Counted from the first letter of the stretch, positions 25,151 to 33,999 are shown. The stretch: DNA of 64,000 nt from Hyphomonadaceae bacterium (GCA_022843225.1 JALHOC010000008.1:1-64000), one strand, 5' to 3'. A program made the numbers and translations. Notes: generated by a model not told the origin, from the sequence alone.

Positions 25151-26161
25151 TTAGCGCCAGGGCGCGAAGTGTTTGGAGAGCTTCAGCCCCTGCCCCTGAT
25201 AATTGGAGCCGGTCTCTCCGTAGAGCCGCTCCACCGGCGCGGACATCTTCTCGAACACCAGTTTGCCGACCGGCTGGCCGTCCTCGACGATGAAGGGCAC
25301 GTCGCGCGAGCGCACTTCCAGCACGGCGCGACCCTCGTTCGGCGCGATGCCGAAACCTGGATCGAAAAAGCCCGCGTAGTGCGCTCGGAACTCGCCCAGT
25401 TCGGGCCGGATCGGCGCCATCTCGGCAGCCTCGTCGGGCGGGATCAGTACATTTTCCTTGGAGGCGAAAATGTAGAACTGACCGGGATCGAGCACGACAC
25501 GCCCACGCCGCGCTTCCATCGGCTCCCAGAAATCGCGCGGGTCGTAACCACCTACGCGATCCACATCGATGACGCCAGAATGACGCTTGGCGCGAAAACC
25601 CACTGGACCATGCATCGCTAGATCCATGGTGAATTCGATTTCGCGTTTGGGATGGGGCGGCCCGCGGCGTAGGCGCAACTGGCTGAGGCGCGAGCCCGTA
25701 CGCGCAAGCACCGAGAAGGTGCACGGACTGATTTCCGCCCACATCGGCCCATTGTAGCCCATTGGAATATGGTCGAACGATTGCGCGCCGTCGGTGATTA
25801 AGCGCGTGAACACGTCGATGCGTCCGGTTGAGCTTTTGGGATTGGCGGCGCCGTGGATATGCGCGGGCAACGCCAGCCTCTCTTGCACCTGCACGAGATA
25901 GACGCAGCCGGTTTCCAACACCGCGCCGGCGCGAAGATCGATCTCGTGCATAACCAATTCGTGGTCGAGCCGGTCGGCCACCTTAGCGCCAGCGCCGGGC
26001 AAAAAGCTTGCGCGCAACCGGAAAGCGGTGGTTCCCAAACGCAGATCGATGCTCGCCGGCTGGATTTGATCTGGAAGAAAAGCCGCGTCGGCGCTGATCC
26101 AGCCTTGCTGAATCGCGCGCTTTATTTCGGTGTCGGAGAGAACGCCGTGCTGGTTGCTCAC
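25151..26161 (-). CDS. dcd: 2'-deoxycytidine 5'-triphosphate deaminase, long form
   Basis: A 336-residue protein, nearly twice the length of E. coli Dcd (193), consistent with the alphaproteobacterial form made of two dUTPase-fold repeats. The N-terminal DTEIKRAIQQGWI and QIQPASIDLRLG, and the active-site-like NPKSSTGRIDVFTRLI, are clear. The second half has its own FYIFASKENVLIPPDEAAEM and GFFDPGFG, the dCTP deaminase pattern. It makes dUTP from dCTP for thymidylate synthesis. It is divergent from apaG with 65 bases between. Confidence 0.9.
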   Translation of the reverse strand: MSNQHGVLSDTEIKRAIQQGWISADAAFLPDQIQPASIDLRLGTTAFRLRASFLPGAGAKVADRLDHELVMHEIDLRAGAVLETGCVYLVQVQERLALPAHIHGAANPKSSTGRIDVFTRLITDGAQSFDHIPMGYNGPMWAEISPCTFSVLARTGSRLSQLRLRRGPPHPKREIEFTMDLAMHGPVGFRAKRHSGVIDVDRVGGYDPRDFWEPMEARRGRVVLDPGQFYIFASKENVLIPPDEAAEMAPIRPELGEFRAHYAGFFDPGFGIAPNEGRAVLEVRSRDVPFIVEDGQPVGKLVFEKMSAPVERLYGETGSNYQGQGLKLSKHFAPWR

Positions 26162-26226
26162 AGCCGCGACCTCTGGCGCGCGCCGCCCTCTTTGTCCAGC
26201 GCTGCGGGGCGGGCTATGCTGCCTGC

Positions 26227-26622
26227 ATGTACGAACAAGAAACCGCCGGGCTCCTGGTCCGTGTCGAGCCGCGCTTCCTGCCGGCGGAATCCGCGCCGGA
26301 CGCTGGGCGCTTCGTTTGGGCCTATACGATCGAGATCGAGAACCGGTCGGCGGACAAGGTGCAGCTCATCTCGCGCCACTGGCGCATCATGGATGAGAAC
26401 GGCCTGACCCAAGAGGTGCGGGGCCCCGGCGTCGTCGGCGAGCAACCCGTGCTCTCCCCAGGGGAGCGGTTCCGTTACACCAGCGCCTGCCCCTTGGCTG
26501 CACCTTCAGGGGTCATGGTCGGCGCCTATCAGATGGTTCGGGTGGCGGACGGCGTCGCTTTTGACATCGCCGTGCCGGCGTTTCCTCTCGATAGCCCTCA
26601 CAATTCCAAACTTGCGAACTGA
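26227..26622 (+). CDS. apaG: ApaG family protein
   Basis: A 131-residue fibronectin-III-like beta-sandwich protein. The family pattern YTIEIENRSADKVQLISRHWRIMDENG and VVGEQPVLSPGERFRYTSACPL is complete. ApaG was first linked to Co2+/Mg2+ efflux; its biochemical role is unsettled, but pyrophosphate binding has been suggested for relatives. It is followed one base later by the cupin gene. Confidence 0.93.
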   Translation: MYEQETAGLLVRVEPRFLPAESAPDAGRFVWAYTIEIENRSADKVQLISRHWRIMDENGLTQEVRGPGVVGEQPVLSPGERFRYTSACPLAAPSGVMVGAYQMVRVADGVAFDIAVPAFPLDSPHNSKLAN

Positions 26623-26623
26623 C

Positions 26624-27163
26624 ATGCCTCATCCCGCCTTCGCTGAAGCCATGCGCCGCGTCATCACAGGTGAAACCGCCGATGGCCGGTCGGTGATGAT
26701 TGTGGATGGTCCGCCCTCCGGAGAGATCGGCGCGGCGGGCTTGGGCGGCCTGTATGAGATCTGGCAGGAAGCCGCTTCGGGTTCGATCGATCCGAAAGAC
26801 ACGACGGATAAGGGTGAGGTCACGCCGCTACTTTCCCCTGCAGCGGGTAAGGTCAAAGTGCGCTGGTTCGTGATTGAACCGCCGCCCGAGGGCGCGCCGC
26901 CGGACATGATCAAGGCAGCGGCGCGCGAGCGTTTCGCTCAATTCGGCGCTGCCCACGAATTGCGCGACCAGGATCGCCACCCCGCCATGCACCAAACCCA
27001 GACCCTGGACATCATCTGCCTGATCTCGGGCGAAGCCTCCCTAGTACTTGACGAGAGCGAAACCCGGCTCAAGCCGGGCCAGATCGTGATCCAACGCGGC
27101 ACAAGCCATGCCTGGACCGCCCATGGCGGGCCCGCGCTTTTCCTGGCTGTTTTGATTGATTGA
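26624..27163 (+). CDS. Cupin-domain protein
   Basis: The start at 26624 is one base after the apaG stop (TGACATG), giving 179 residues; the track's 26561 start lies inside apaG. The C-terminal half is a cupin with HPAMHQTQTLDIICLISGEASLVLDESE and LKPGQIVIQRGTSHAWTA, which keep His residues for metal binding. The N-terminal half has IWQEAASGSIDP, as in cupins that accompany 3-hydroxyanthranilate-like oxygenases, but the substrate is unclear. Confidence 0.87.
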   Translation: MPHPAFAEAMRRVITGETADGRSVMIVDGPPSGEIGAAGLGGLYEIWQEAASGSIDPKDTTDKGEVTPLLSPAAGKVKVRWFVIEPPPEGAPPDMIKAAARERFAQFGAAHELRDQDRHPAMHQTQTLDIICLISGEASLVLDESETRLKPGQIVIQRGTSHAWTAHGGPALFLAVLID

Positions 27164-27257
27164 TCCTGACGCGCGAAGCGAGCTTACTTAAGTCGCGGCA
27201 ATAATCAGTGTGAGCGCTTGACGATAGGCGCCTCGGTTCTGTTGAAACATCAGAGGC

Positions 27258-28772
27258 ATGGCGGACGTCTTCATAGCAGCTGCAGCTGAAGGCAATTTAG
27301 GCGCGCGCGGTCTCGCGGACGCCCTCGCCGCGCTTGGATTCAAGACGGACGCTGAACCGCCTTCCGAGGCCGAACTCACCAAGGCCATCGACGGGATCAA
27401 ATGCGTTCTGGCGTGGTGGCCGGCCACGGGCGCGCCAACACCGCCATGGCTCGCCGCGTTCGCCGCCTTGGCGTTGGAGCGCAACAAGCTCGTTTCGCTG
27501 GAGCTGGCCAAGGAGGCAACGCCGGCCCTATTCCGCGCCGCGCCGCGCGTCGAACTCGACCCCGCTGATCAAATCGGCTTCAAGGCGCACTTTGAAGCGC
27601 TCGTGGCCGAACTCGACAAACTCGCGCCGCGCGAAACGCCCGCGCCGAGCGAAAAGCAGACCGAGGCGCTCGGCAAGGCCTATGCGGCGCTTGGCCCAAA
27701 GCCCGCGCCGGCGCCCCCACCAGGAGAGGCCGCACCAACACCGCCAACGCCGCCTGCGGCAAAACCCGCGCCGCCCAAATTCCGCTGGACCTTCGGCATG
27801 GTTGCCGCAGCGGTCGCGGTTTTGTTCATTGTCGGATTTGGTGTGGGGCGGTTGATCAACGCGGCACGATCGGGCGATCTATTGGTGAGTCCGCGCACAG
27901 GCGATGCGACAGCGGTCGCCGCTGCATCAACGCAGCAAGCGCCGCTTGGCATCACGCTCGCCGAGCTCGAAGCGCTGCCCTGGCGCGAGGCGGCGGCCAA
28001 AATCGACGAAGCGGCCGCACAGCGCATCAAGGCGCAAGCTCAGAATGGCGACGCGTTCGCGCAGACTCTTGCGTGCCTTGGTCATTTGGCTGGGGCGCCC
28101 GGGTTTCTGCCCAGCCCCGCTGCGGCACGCCAATTGTGCGATGCGGCTTCCGGCCAAGGCTATCCCGCCGCGCTTTATCTCTCCTACGTCGTGCGCCGCG
28201 CCGCGCCACACGCCGCGATCAGCGAAGCCGATGCCCGCGCGCGTTTGCGCGCCGCCGCCGAGCAACGCTGGCTGCCAGCGCAATTGGATTATGCTCAACT
28301 CCTGGCGGGAGACTTCCGCACATCTTTGACAGATCAAACCGAAGCTGGCCGCTTGTGGCTTCTCGTTGCTGAAGAAGGCGATGCGCGCGGCCAATTCAAT
28401 TATGCGCGTTGGCTGCGCGATAGCCCCGCTGGTCCGCGCGACCCCAGCGCTGCGGTTCCGTTCCTCGAACGCGCTGCCGACAGCGGCTTGGCTGAGGCAC
28501 AGCATATGCTCGCGACGCTCTATCGCGACGGCATCGGCGTGGCGCGCGATCCGGTGCGTGCTCGGACTTTGTACGAGCGCGCCGCGGCGCAAAACTTTCC
28601 CGCATCGATGTTCAATCTCGCGGCGATGATCGATGCCGGGCCGGTCTCTGATCAAGCGCGCGCGGCAGAATTGTACCGCAGCCTCTCGTGCATGCGCGAT
28701 GAGCAGCAAATTCAGCCGATGGCGGCCGCACGGCTGCGCGCGATGCGCCAATTGCCCGCCGTTTGCGGCTGA
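27258..28772 (+). CDS. Membrane-anchored TIR-like/Sel1-repeat protein
   Basis: The 504-residue protein has three parts. Residues 1-115 resemble a TIR-like fold (MADVFIAAAAEGNLGARGLADALAALGF; VLAWWPATGAPTPPWLAAFAALAL), but the TIR catalytic Glu position in the PPW segment appears to be Phe or Ala, so NADase activity is not expected. Residues about 150-180 are Pro/Ala linker, 183-205 a membrane helix. Residues about 240-500 hold Sel1/TPR-like repeats (FLERAADSGLAEAQHMLATLYRDGIGV). It overlaps the pseudouridine synthase start (TGATG). It may be a scaffold protein. Confidence 0.75.
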   Translation: MADVFIAAAAEGNLGARGLADALAALGFKTDAEPPSEAELTKAIDGIKCVLAWWPATGAPTPPWLAAFAALALERNKLVSLELAKEATPALFRAAPRVELDPADQIGFKAHFEALVAELDKLAPRETPAPSEKQTEALGKAYAALGPKPAPAPPPGEAAPTPPTPPAAKPAPPKFRWTFGMVAAAVAVLFIVGFGVGRLINAARSGDLLVSPRTGDATAVAAASTQQAPLGITLAELEALPWREAAAKIDEAAAQRIKAQAQNGDAFAQTLACLGHLAGAPGFLPSPAAARQLCDAASGQGYPAALYLSYVVRRAAPHAAISEADARARLRAAAEQRWLPAQLDYAQLLAGDFRTSLTDQTEAGRLWLLVAEEGDARGQFNYARWLRDSPAGPRDPSAAVPFLERAADSGLAEAQHMLATLYRDGIGVARDPVRARTLYERAAAQNFPASMFNLAAMIDAGPVSDQARAAELYRSLSCMRDEQQIQPMAAARLRAMRQLPAVCG

Positions 28773-29533
28773 TGAAGTTTTCCAAGACGTACGACGGCGA
28801 TGCGCCGCTGCGAATCAACAAATGGCTGGCGCAGGAGGGCGTCTGCTCACGGCGTGAGGCTGAAGCGCTCATCGCCGAAGGGTTTGTGCGCATCGATGGC
28901 GCGCGCGTCGACGATCCGGGCCGCAAGATCATGCCTGGACAAACGCTCGACATCAGCCAAACGGCGACGCGCGCTCAAATCTCCGTGGTCTTGAACAAAC
29001 CCGTCGGCTACGTGTCGGCTCAACCCGAGAGCCATCAAATTCCAGCGGCGCGACTCGTGACGATGGCGAACGCAATTGGCCCCGTTGCGCACGTTCCAAC
29101 CAGGGACACATCGCTCGCGCCGCTTGGCCGGCTCGATCAGGATTCGCGCGGGCTGTTGTTGCTCAGCGAAGATGGCGTGCTGACGAAGGCCGTGATTGGA
29201 CCAGACTCCAAGCTCGACAAGGATTATCTTGTCCGCGTTTCGGGCGCGATCAATGATCGTAAGCTCGCCCTACTCCGTCATGGGCTCTCCTTGGATGGAC
29301 GACACTTGAAGCCCGCGAACGTCAGCGTCGTCGAACCGCAGGTGCTGCGGTTCGTGCTCATGGAAGGCCGCAAACGGCAAATTCGGCGCATGTGCGAGGC
29401 GGTCGATGTGCAGGTGACCGACCTCTTCCGCACTCGCATCGGGCCGCTCAGTCTTGGTGATTTGCCGGAAGGCAAGTGGCGCGCGCTGACCGTCGATGAG
29501 CGCAACGCGATGATCCGCGCCTCCAAGGATTGA
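28772..29533 (+). CDS. Pseudouridine synthase, RluB/E/F-type
   Basis: The start at 28772 overlaps the preceding stop (TGATG), giving 253 residues. An N-terminal S4 domain (LRINKWLAQEGVCSRREAEALI) is followed by the RsuA/RluB-type catalytic domain with the Asp in GRLDQDSRGLLLL and the C-terminal motif EGRKRQIRRMCEAVDV. The best resemblance is to the 23S rRNA U2604-type (RluF) enzymes, but the target site is not certain. Coupling to a Sel1 protein is odd. Confidence 0.9.
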   Translation: MKFSKTYDGDAPLRINKWLAQEGVCSRREAEALIAEGFVRIDGARVDDPGRKIMPGQTLDISQTATRAQISVVLNKPVGYVSAQPESHQIPAARLVTMANAIGPVAHVPTRDTSLAPLGRLDQDSRGLLLLSEDGVLTKAVIGPDSKLDKDYLVRVSGAINDRKLALLRHGLSLDGRHLKPANVSVVEPQVLRFVLMEGRKRQIRRMCEAVDVQVTDLFRTRIGPLSLGDLPEGKWRALTVDERNAMIRASKD

Positions 29534-29591
29534 GCCGGATCAAGGCGCGCAGCGCGGCGTTTCATCAGCCTACGGCCGATGGAGGCATCGC

Positions 29592-29687
29592 ATGGAAGCG
29601 CATTGGTTTGTTTGGTTCGTGGTCGGCGCCATGGCGACGTTCGGCTTGGTGCTCGGCGGCGTGACGTGGCTGACGAGCGGCAAGTAG
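29592..29687 (+). CDS. 31-residue single-pass membrane peptide
   Basis: The reading frame is below the ORF-track limit. From ATG at 29592 the peptide is MEAHWFVWFVVGAMATFGLV... with one hydrophobic helix and a polar tail (TSGK). GGAGG lies 7-11 bases upstream. It sits 58 bases after the pseudouridine synthase and before two convergent tRNA genes. Similar tiny membrane peptides are common but rarely annotated; function unknown. Confidence 0.5.
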   Translation: MEAHWFVWFVVGAMATFGLVLGGVTWLTSGK

Positions 29688-29724
29688 CTAGGCGTTGTTG
29701 GAACGCGCGACCTGCGGCGGTGAC

Positions 29725-29814
<90 letters not shown>

Positions 29815-29840
29815 GGAGCGCTTGGTCTGCACTGTTCCAA

Positions 29841-29915
<75 letters not shown>

Positions 29916-29988
29916 GAACCTCGTCAAAGGTCAATCGTTGGGTGGAGGCGTATAGACCGACGCCGGGCTGCGCCGCAAGTTGGTGAAA

Positions 29989-30351
29989 TCACGCCGCCGC
30001 GATAACGCGCTCGATCTCGACCACCAGATCCTTCAGGTGAAACGGCTTCGACAGCACCTTGGCGTCCTTGGGGGCCTGGGCCTGGGCTGAAAGCGCCACG
30101 GCCGCGAACCCGGTGATGAACACGATTTTCATCGCCGGATCGGCCTCCGCGCCCCGGCGCGCCAATTCAATACCGTCGAGGCCCGGCATGACGATATCGG
30201 TCAGAAGCAGGTCAAAGGCGCCGAACTCCAGCGCCTCCCACGCGGAATCGCCGTCGCCATAGGCGGCCACTTCATGGCCGGCGCGGCTTAAGCTCGTCAC
30301 CAGGAAGCCCCGGAGCGAGTCGTCATCTTCGGCCAAAAGGATACGCGCCAT
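29989..30351 (-). CDS. cpdR: CpdR-type single-domain response regulator
   Basis: A 120-residue receiver with no output domain: phosphoacceptor Asp52 in LLLTDIVMPGLDGIEL, acidic pair ED in LLAEDDDS, and the conserved Lys in VLSKPFHLKDL. The segment KIVFITGFAAVAL is characteristic of CpdR, the ClpXP adaptor that controls proteolysis (e.g. CtrA turnover) and is inactivated by phosphorylation from CckA-ChpT. The neighbouring N-formylglutamate amidohydrolase is in the usual divergent place for CpdR loci in alphaproteobacteria. Assignment is strong. Confidence 0.92.
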   Translation of the reverse strand: MARILLAEDDDSLRGFLVTSLSRAGHEVAAYGDGDSAWEALEFGAFDLLLTDIVMPGLDGIELARRGAEADPAMKIVFITGFAAVALSAQAQAPKDAKVLSKPFHLKDLVVEIERVIAAA

Positions 30352-30380
30352 GCGCCGCTCCCACCCACAAGTCCCCGCGA

Positions 30381-30422
30381 CCGTTCGGTGTTGGGGATTC
30401 GGTAAGCCTTAGCACCGAACGG
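30381..30422. promoter_or_regulatory. 10-bp inverted repeat in the cpdR/FGase intergenic region
   Basis: CCGTTCGGTG (30381-30390) and CACCGAACGG (30413-30422) are perfect complements separated by 22 bases. The pair lies 30-70 bases upstream of the cpdR start and 79-120 bases before the divergent amidohydrolase. It could be an operator with half-sites three helical turns apart; the protein is unknown. Confidence 0.5.
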
Positions 30423-30500
30423 GTAAAGGGCCCCTGAATTGCGCCATCGCTTTGACGACGCATTGACGCCCCAGCCCTGCCCAGAGAACACTAGTCCCGC

Positions 30501-31409
30501 ATGGACCCGGTTGATCACAGGCGCGCCGCACAGGCCTTGGGGCGGGACGATTGGCCCGAGCCGTCGCCGCACGAACCGCCCTTCATGCTGATCGAGCCCT
30601 TGCACCGGACCGCGCCGCTGATCTTCGCCTCGCCGCATTCGGGTCGGCGTTACCCTGCGGAATTGTTGGCGGAAGCGCGCGTCGGGCTCATGAGCCTGCG
30701 GCGCTCGGAAGACGCCTATGTCGATGAATTGTTCGCGGGCGCCGCCGCACATGGCGCGGCGGTGCTGTCGGCGACGATCGCGCGCGCTTTCGTGGACCTC
30801 AATCGTAACGCCGCCGATCTCGACCCCGAAATGTTCGAGGAGCATACGCCCCGGCGCGGGGCGCAAACCTCCGCTCATGTTCAAGCCGGTTTAGGCGCTA
30901 TTCCAAGGGTTTCCGGCGACGGGCAATCGATCTATCGGCGTAAGCTTTCGCTCTGCGAGGCCGAACGCCGGATCGCGGACGTGCATCGGCCCTACCACGA
31001 GATGCTCTCCAATTTGATCGCTGAAACGCAAGCGCTGTTCGGCTGCGCGGTGCTGATTGATTGCCACTCGATGCCATCGAGCGCGCGCGGCGCACATGCG
31101 CCTGACATCGTGCTGGGCGATCGATTTGGCGCCGCCTGCCACCCCTCCGTTACAGCGCTGGCGGAGGCGACCTTGCGCCGCCTCGGCTATCGCGTGGCGC
31201 GCAACACGCCGTTCGCGGGCGGTCACACCACACAGGCCTATGGCCGCCCAACCCAGCGCACCCACGCCCTGCAGATCGAGATCAGCCGGGCGCTCTACAT
31301 GGATGAGCACACCCTCGAGCGCGCGCGTGGCTTTGACCGTGTGCGCGCCGATATGGGCCGGCTGGCCGAAGCCCTCGCCGCGGCCGCCCTGCACAAGAGC
31401 CTCGCCTAG
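30501..31409 (+). CDS. N-formylglutamate amidohydrolase family
   Basis: A 302-residue zinc hydrolase. The family pattern is present: APLIFASPHSGRRYP (first metal region), RSEDAYVDELFAGA, ALFGCAVLIDCHSMPS and AYGRPTQRTHALQIEISRALYMDE. Characterised relatives cleave N-formylglutamate to formate and glutamate, the last step of one histidine pathway; no hut genes are nearby, so the substrate may differ. It is divergent from cpdR. Confidence 0.92.
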   Translation: MDPVDHRRAAQALGRDDWPEPSPHEPPFMLIEPLHRTAPLIFASPHSGRRYPAELLAEARVGLMSLRRSEDAYVDELFAGAAAHGAAVLSATIARAFVDLNRNAADLDPEMFEEHTPRRGAQTSAHVQAGLGAIPRVSGDGQSIYRRKLSLCEAERRIADVHRPYHEMLSNLIAETQALFGCAVLIDCHSMPSSARGAHAPDIVLGDRFGAACHPSVTALAEATLRRLGYRVARNTPFAGGHTTQAYGRPTQRTHALQIEISRALYMDEHTLERARGFDRVRADMGRLAEALAAAALHKSLA

Positions 31410-31412
31410 CCC

Positions 31413-31505
31413 AAGAAAAAACCGCCGGGCTTTGGGGCCCGGCGGCGAAGGTCAATTAGGGAGGAAACGCCCAAAAGGGCGGGAGCGACGTCGCGAAACG
31501 CCGCA
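31413..31505 (-). ncRNA. Predicted alpha-r8/suhB (MmgR/CcnA)-like small RNA
   Basis: On the minus strand, in the gap after the amidohydrolase, a hairpin CGCCC-TTTT-GGGCG is followed by the single-stranded TTTCCTCCCT core (31458-31467) and then a terminator: GCCGCCGGGCCCC..GCCCGGCGG (stem 31422-31445) with TTTTTTC. The UUUCCUCCCU core before a terminator hairpin is the hallmark of the alpha-r8/suhB sRNA family (anti-Shine-Dalgarno base pairing). No minus-strand gene needs this terminator. The 5' end is a guess from a weak -35/-10 (TTGCAA, TAGCTT). Confidence 0.72.
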
Positions 31506-31592
31506 ACACGTCAAAGCTAGTTTGCAGCGCAGCAATTTGCAAGCGCACAGATACCTAGTCGCCCCACGAAAAATCTTAAAATCATGTTTTTA

Positions 31593-31621
31593 TTGTATTT
31601 TATGCGCCGCCATGCTATTAC
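31593..31621 (+). promoter_or_regulatory. Predicted typA promoter
   Basis: TTGTAT (31593-31598) and TATTAC (31616-31621) are spaced 17 bases in a markedly AT-rich segment. The typA start lies 117 bases downstream, which leaves a long leader containing a strong RBS-poor, GC-rich end. The assignment is by pattern only. Confidence 0.4.
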
Positions 31622-31737
31622 GCAGGTGCACAAATCCAATTCCGCATGGGCAGCGCACAAAGATTCTCCAGACTTGCCGTTGAAGCAGGCGGTCAACGCG
31701 GGCAGAACCCGCCCCTCCTCCGAAGAAAGCCCCTGAA

Positions 31738-33570
31738 ATGGCCGAGCGCCTGCGTAACCTCGCGATCATCGCCCACGTCGACCATGGCAAGACGACCCTG
31801 GTTGACCAATTGCTCGTTCAGGGCGGCGCCTTCCGCGCCAACGAGGCCCACGCCGAGCGCGCGATGGATTCCAACGACCAGGAGCGTGAGCGCGGCATCA
31901 CCATACTGGCCAAATGCACCTCAATTCTGTGGGGCGACGACTGGCGTCTGAACATCGTCGATACGCCCGGCCACGCCGATTTCGGCGGCGAGGTAGAGCG
32001 CATTCTCGGAATGGTCGATGGCTGCGTGCTGCTGGTCGACGCCTCTGAAGGCGTGATGCCGCAAACCAAGTTCGTGCTGTCGAAAGCGCTGAAGCGTGGC
32101 CTCAAGCCGATGGTCGTGCTCAACAAGGTCGATCGCGCCAGCGCCGATCCCGATAAAGCGCTCAACGAAATCTTTGAACTCTTCCTCGCGCTGGGCGCGA
32201 CAGATGAGCAAGCCGACTTTCCGATCTTGTACGCTTCCGGCAAGGAAGGCTGGGCTAAGACCGATATGAAAGCCGAGCACAAGGACCTCACGCCTTTGTT
32301 CGAGTTGATTGTTCGTCACGTGCCTGACCCAGAACCGACTCAAAAGAAGGATCAGCCGTTCGCGTTCCTCGTGACCATGATCGATTCGGACCCGTTTCTC
32401 GGCCGCATGCTGACAGGACGCGTCGAGGCCGGCCGCGTGAAGGTTGGCGATCCCGTTAGAGCGCTCTCACGCGAAGGCAAGGAAATCGAGCGCGGCCGCC
32501 TCACCAAATTGTTGTCTTTTCGCGGCCTAAAGCGCGTGCCGGTCGAAAGCGCTGAAGCTGGCGACATTATCGCCATCGCCGGGTTGGTCGAAACCACGGT
32601 CGCTGACACGATCGGCTCGCCCGAACTCGCAACCCCCATTCCCTCAACCCCGATTGATCCGCCAACGCTGGCGATCACGGTGTCAATCAACGATTCCCCG
32701 CTCGCTGGCCGCGCCGGCGACAAGGTGCAGAGCCGCGTGATCCGCGCGCGCCTGCTCGCCGAAGCGGAAAGCAACGTCGCTATTCGCGTCACCGAAACCG
32801 CCAACAAGGACGCCTACGAAGTGGCTGGACGCGGCGAACTGCAACTCGGCGTGCTGGTTGAAACCATGCGTCGCGAGGGTTTCGAGCTTTCGCTGTCGCG
32901 CCCGAAAGTGTTGACCAAGAGCGAGAACGGCCAAACGTTGGAGCCCGTCGAAGAAGTCGTCATCGACGTGGACGATGAGTATGCGGGTGTCGTCATCGAA
33001 AAGATGAGCATTCGCAAAGGCGAATTGCAGGACATGCGCCCTTCGGGTGGCGGCAAGACGCGGCTTGTCATGTACGCACCGTCGCGCGGCATGGTCGGCT
33101 ATCACGGTGAGTTCCTCACCGACACGCGCGGCTCCGGCGTAATGAACCGCTTGTTCCATTCCTGGGGCCCATGGCGCGGCGACATTGCAGGCCGGCGCAA
33201 CGGCGCTTTGATCTCGAACGACAAAGGCCAATCCACCGCCTACGCGCTCTGGAATCTCGAAGAACGCGGCCAGATGTTCATTGCCGATGGCGAAGATGTC
33301 TATGAAGGCATGGTGATCGGCGAGAACTCGCGCGGCGAGGACCTCGACGTAAACCCGCTCAAGGGCAAGAAACTCACCAACGTGCGCGCTTCGGGCAAGG
33401 ACGAAACCATCCGCCTCACACCGCCGCGCCGGCTCACGCTCGAGCAAGCGATGGCCTGGATCGAGGATGATGAATTGGTGGAGGTCACGCCCGCCGCCAT
33501 CCGCATCCGCAAAGCGCACCTTGACCCGAACGAGCGTAAGCGCGCCGCCCGGGCCAAGGAAGCGAGCTGA
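31738..33570 (+). CDS. typA: TypA/BipA ribosome-associated GTPase
   Basis: A 610-residue translational GTPase. G1 is AHVDHGKTTL, the effector region RERGITIL, G3 DTPGHADFGGEVERIL, G4 NKVD. The C-terminal BipA domain (GMVGYHGEFLTDTRGSGVMNRLFHSWGPW) distinguishes it from EF-G and LepA. It binds the ribosome, particularly under stress or cold, and supports assembly. The gene ends six bases before the convergent OmpA-like gene. Confidence 0.97.
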   Translation: MAERLRNLAIIAHVDHGKTTLVDQLLVQGGAFRANEAHAERAMDSNDQERERGITILAKCTSILWGDDWRLNIVDTPGHADFGGEVERILGMVDGCVLLVDASEGVMPQTKFVLSKALKRGLKPMVVLNKVDRASADPDKALNEIFELFLALGATDEQADFPILYASGKEGWAKTDMKAEHKDLTPLFELIVRHVPDPEPTQKKDQPFAFLVTMIDSDPFLGRMLTGRVEAGRVKVGDPVRALSREGKEIERGRLTKLLSFRGLKRVPVESAEAGDIIAIAGLVETTVADTIGSPELATPIPSTPIDPPTLAITVSINDSPLAGRAGDKVQSRVIRARLLAEAESNVAIRVTETANKDAYEVAGRGELQLGVLVETMRREGFELSLSRPKVLTKSENGQTLEPVEEVVIDVDDEYAGVVIEKMSIRKGELQDMRPSGGGKTRLVMYAPSRGMVGYHGEFLTDTRGSGVMNRLFHSWGPWRGDIAGRRNGALISNDKGQSTAYALWNLEERGQMFIADGEDVYEGMVIGENSRGEDLDVNPLKGKKLTNVRASGKDETIRLTPPRRLTLEQAMAWIEDDELVEVTPAAIRIRKAHLDPNERKRAARAKEAS

Positions 33571-33576
33571 GTTGGC

Positions 33577-33999
33577 TCACACGCCAGTTTGAGGCCGCGG
33601 TGTCGCTGCATTGAGCGCCGGCGGCGGCGCGGTCGCCATCGTCACGTCCGCATAGTCCGGCCCGGCTGCGGCTTCGGTCAGCATGCGGGGTGCGATGCGC
33701 ACGGCGTCCCAGTCGCGACCATCGGCAGCGACGCGGATCGCTGCGGCGCGGCGCGCTGCCAATGGGCCATCAGCAGCGATCGAGACATTGAGTTCCGCAT
33801 AGGCGCAGCCCGCGACAGCGCGCGCGGCCGCGTCGAGCGTTTCCTGAGCCGCAGGGCTCAAGCGCGACGAGCCGTGCGCGAAGTACACGCGAAACGAGGT
33901 CGCCTCGCACTGCGGCGCCGGGGCTTCGGCATAGGCCGGCGCGGCCAGAGCGGCGATCAGGGCGGCTGAACACGCGATTGCGGCGGAACGTAGGGTCAT
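33577..33999 (-). CDS. Secreted OmpA-like-fold hypothetical protein
   Basis: The start at 33999 follows GGAG at 9 bases (140 residues). A signal peptide ends near APAYA. The region TSFRVYFAHGSSRLSPAAQETLDAAARAVAG and the following beta strand LNVSIAADGPLAARRAAAIR resemble a small OmpA-like domain in order (FxF-x-S-xLs, helix, strand, helix), but the peptidoglycan-binding Asp/Arg set is not convincing. The protein is about half the usual size and may be a degenerate member. Confidence 0.7.
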   Translation of the reverse strand: MTLRSAAIACSAALIAALAAPAYAEAPAPQCEATSFRVYFAHGSSRLSPAAQETLDAAARAVAGCAYAELNVSIAADGPLAARRAAAIRVAADGRDWDAVRIAPRMLTEAAAGPDYADVTMATAPPPALNAATPRPQTGV

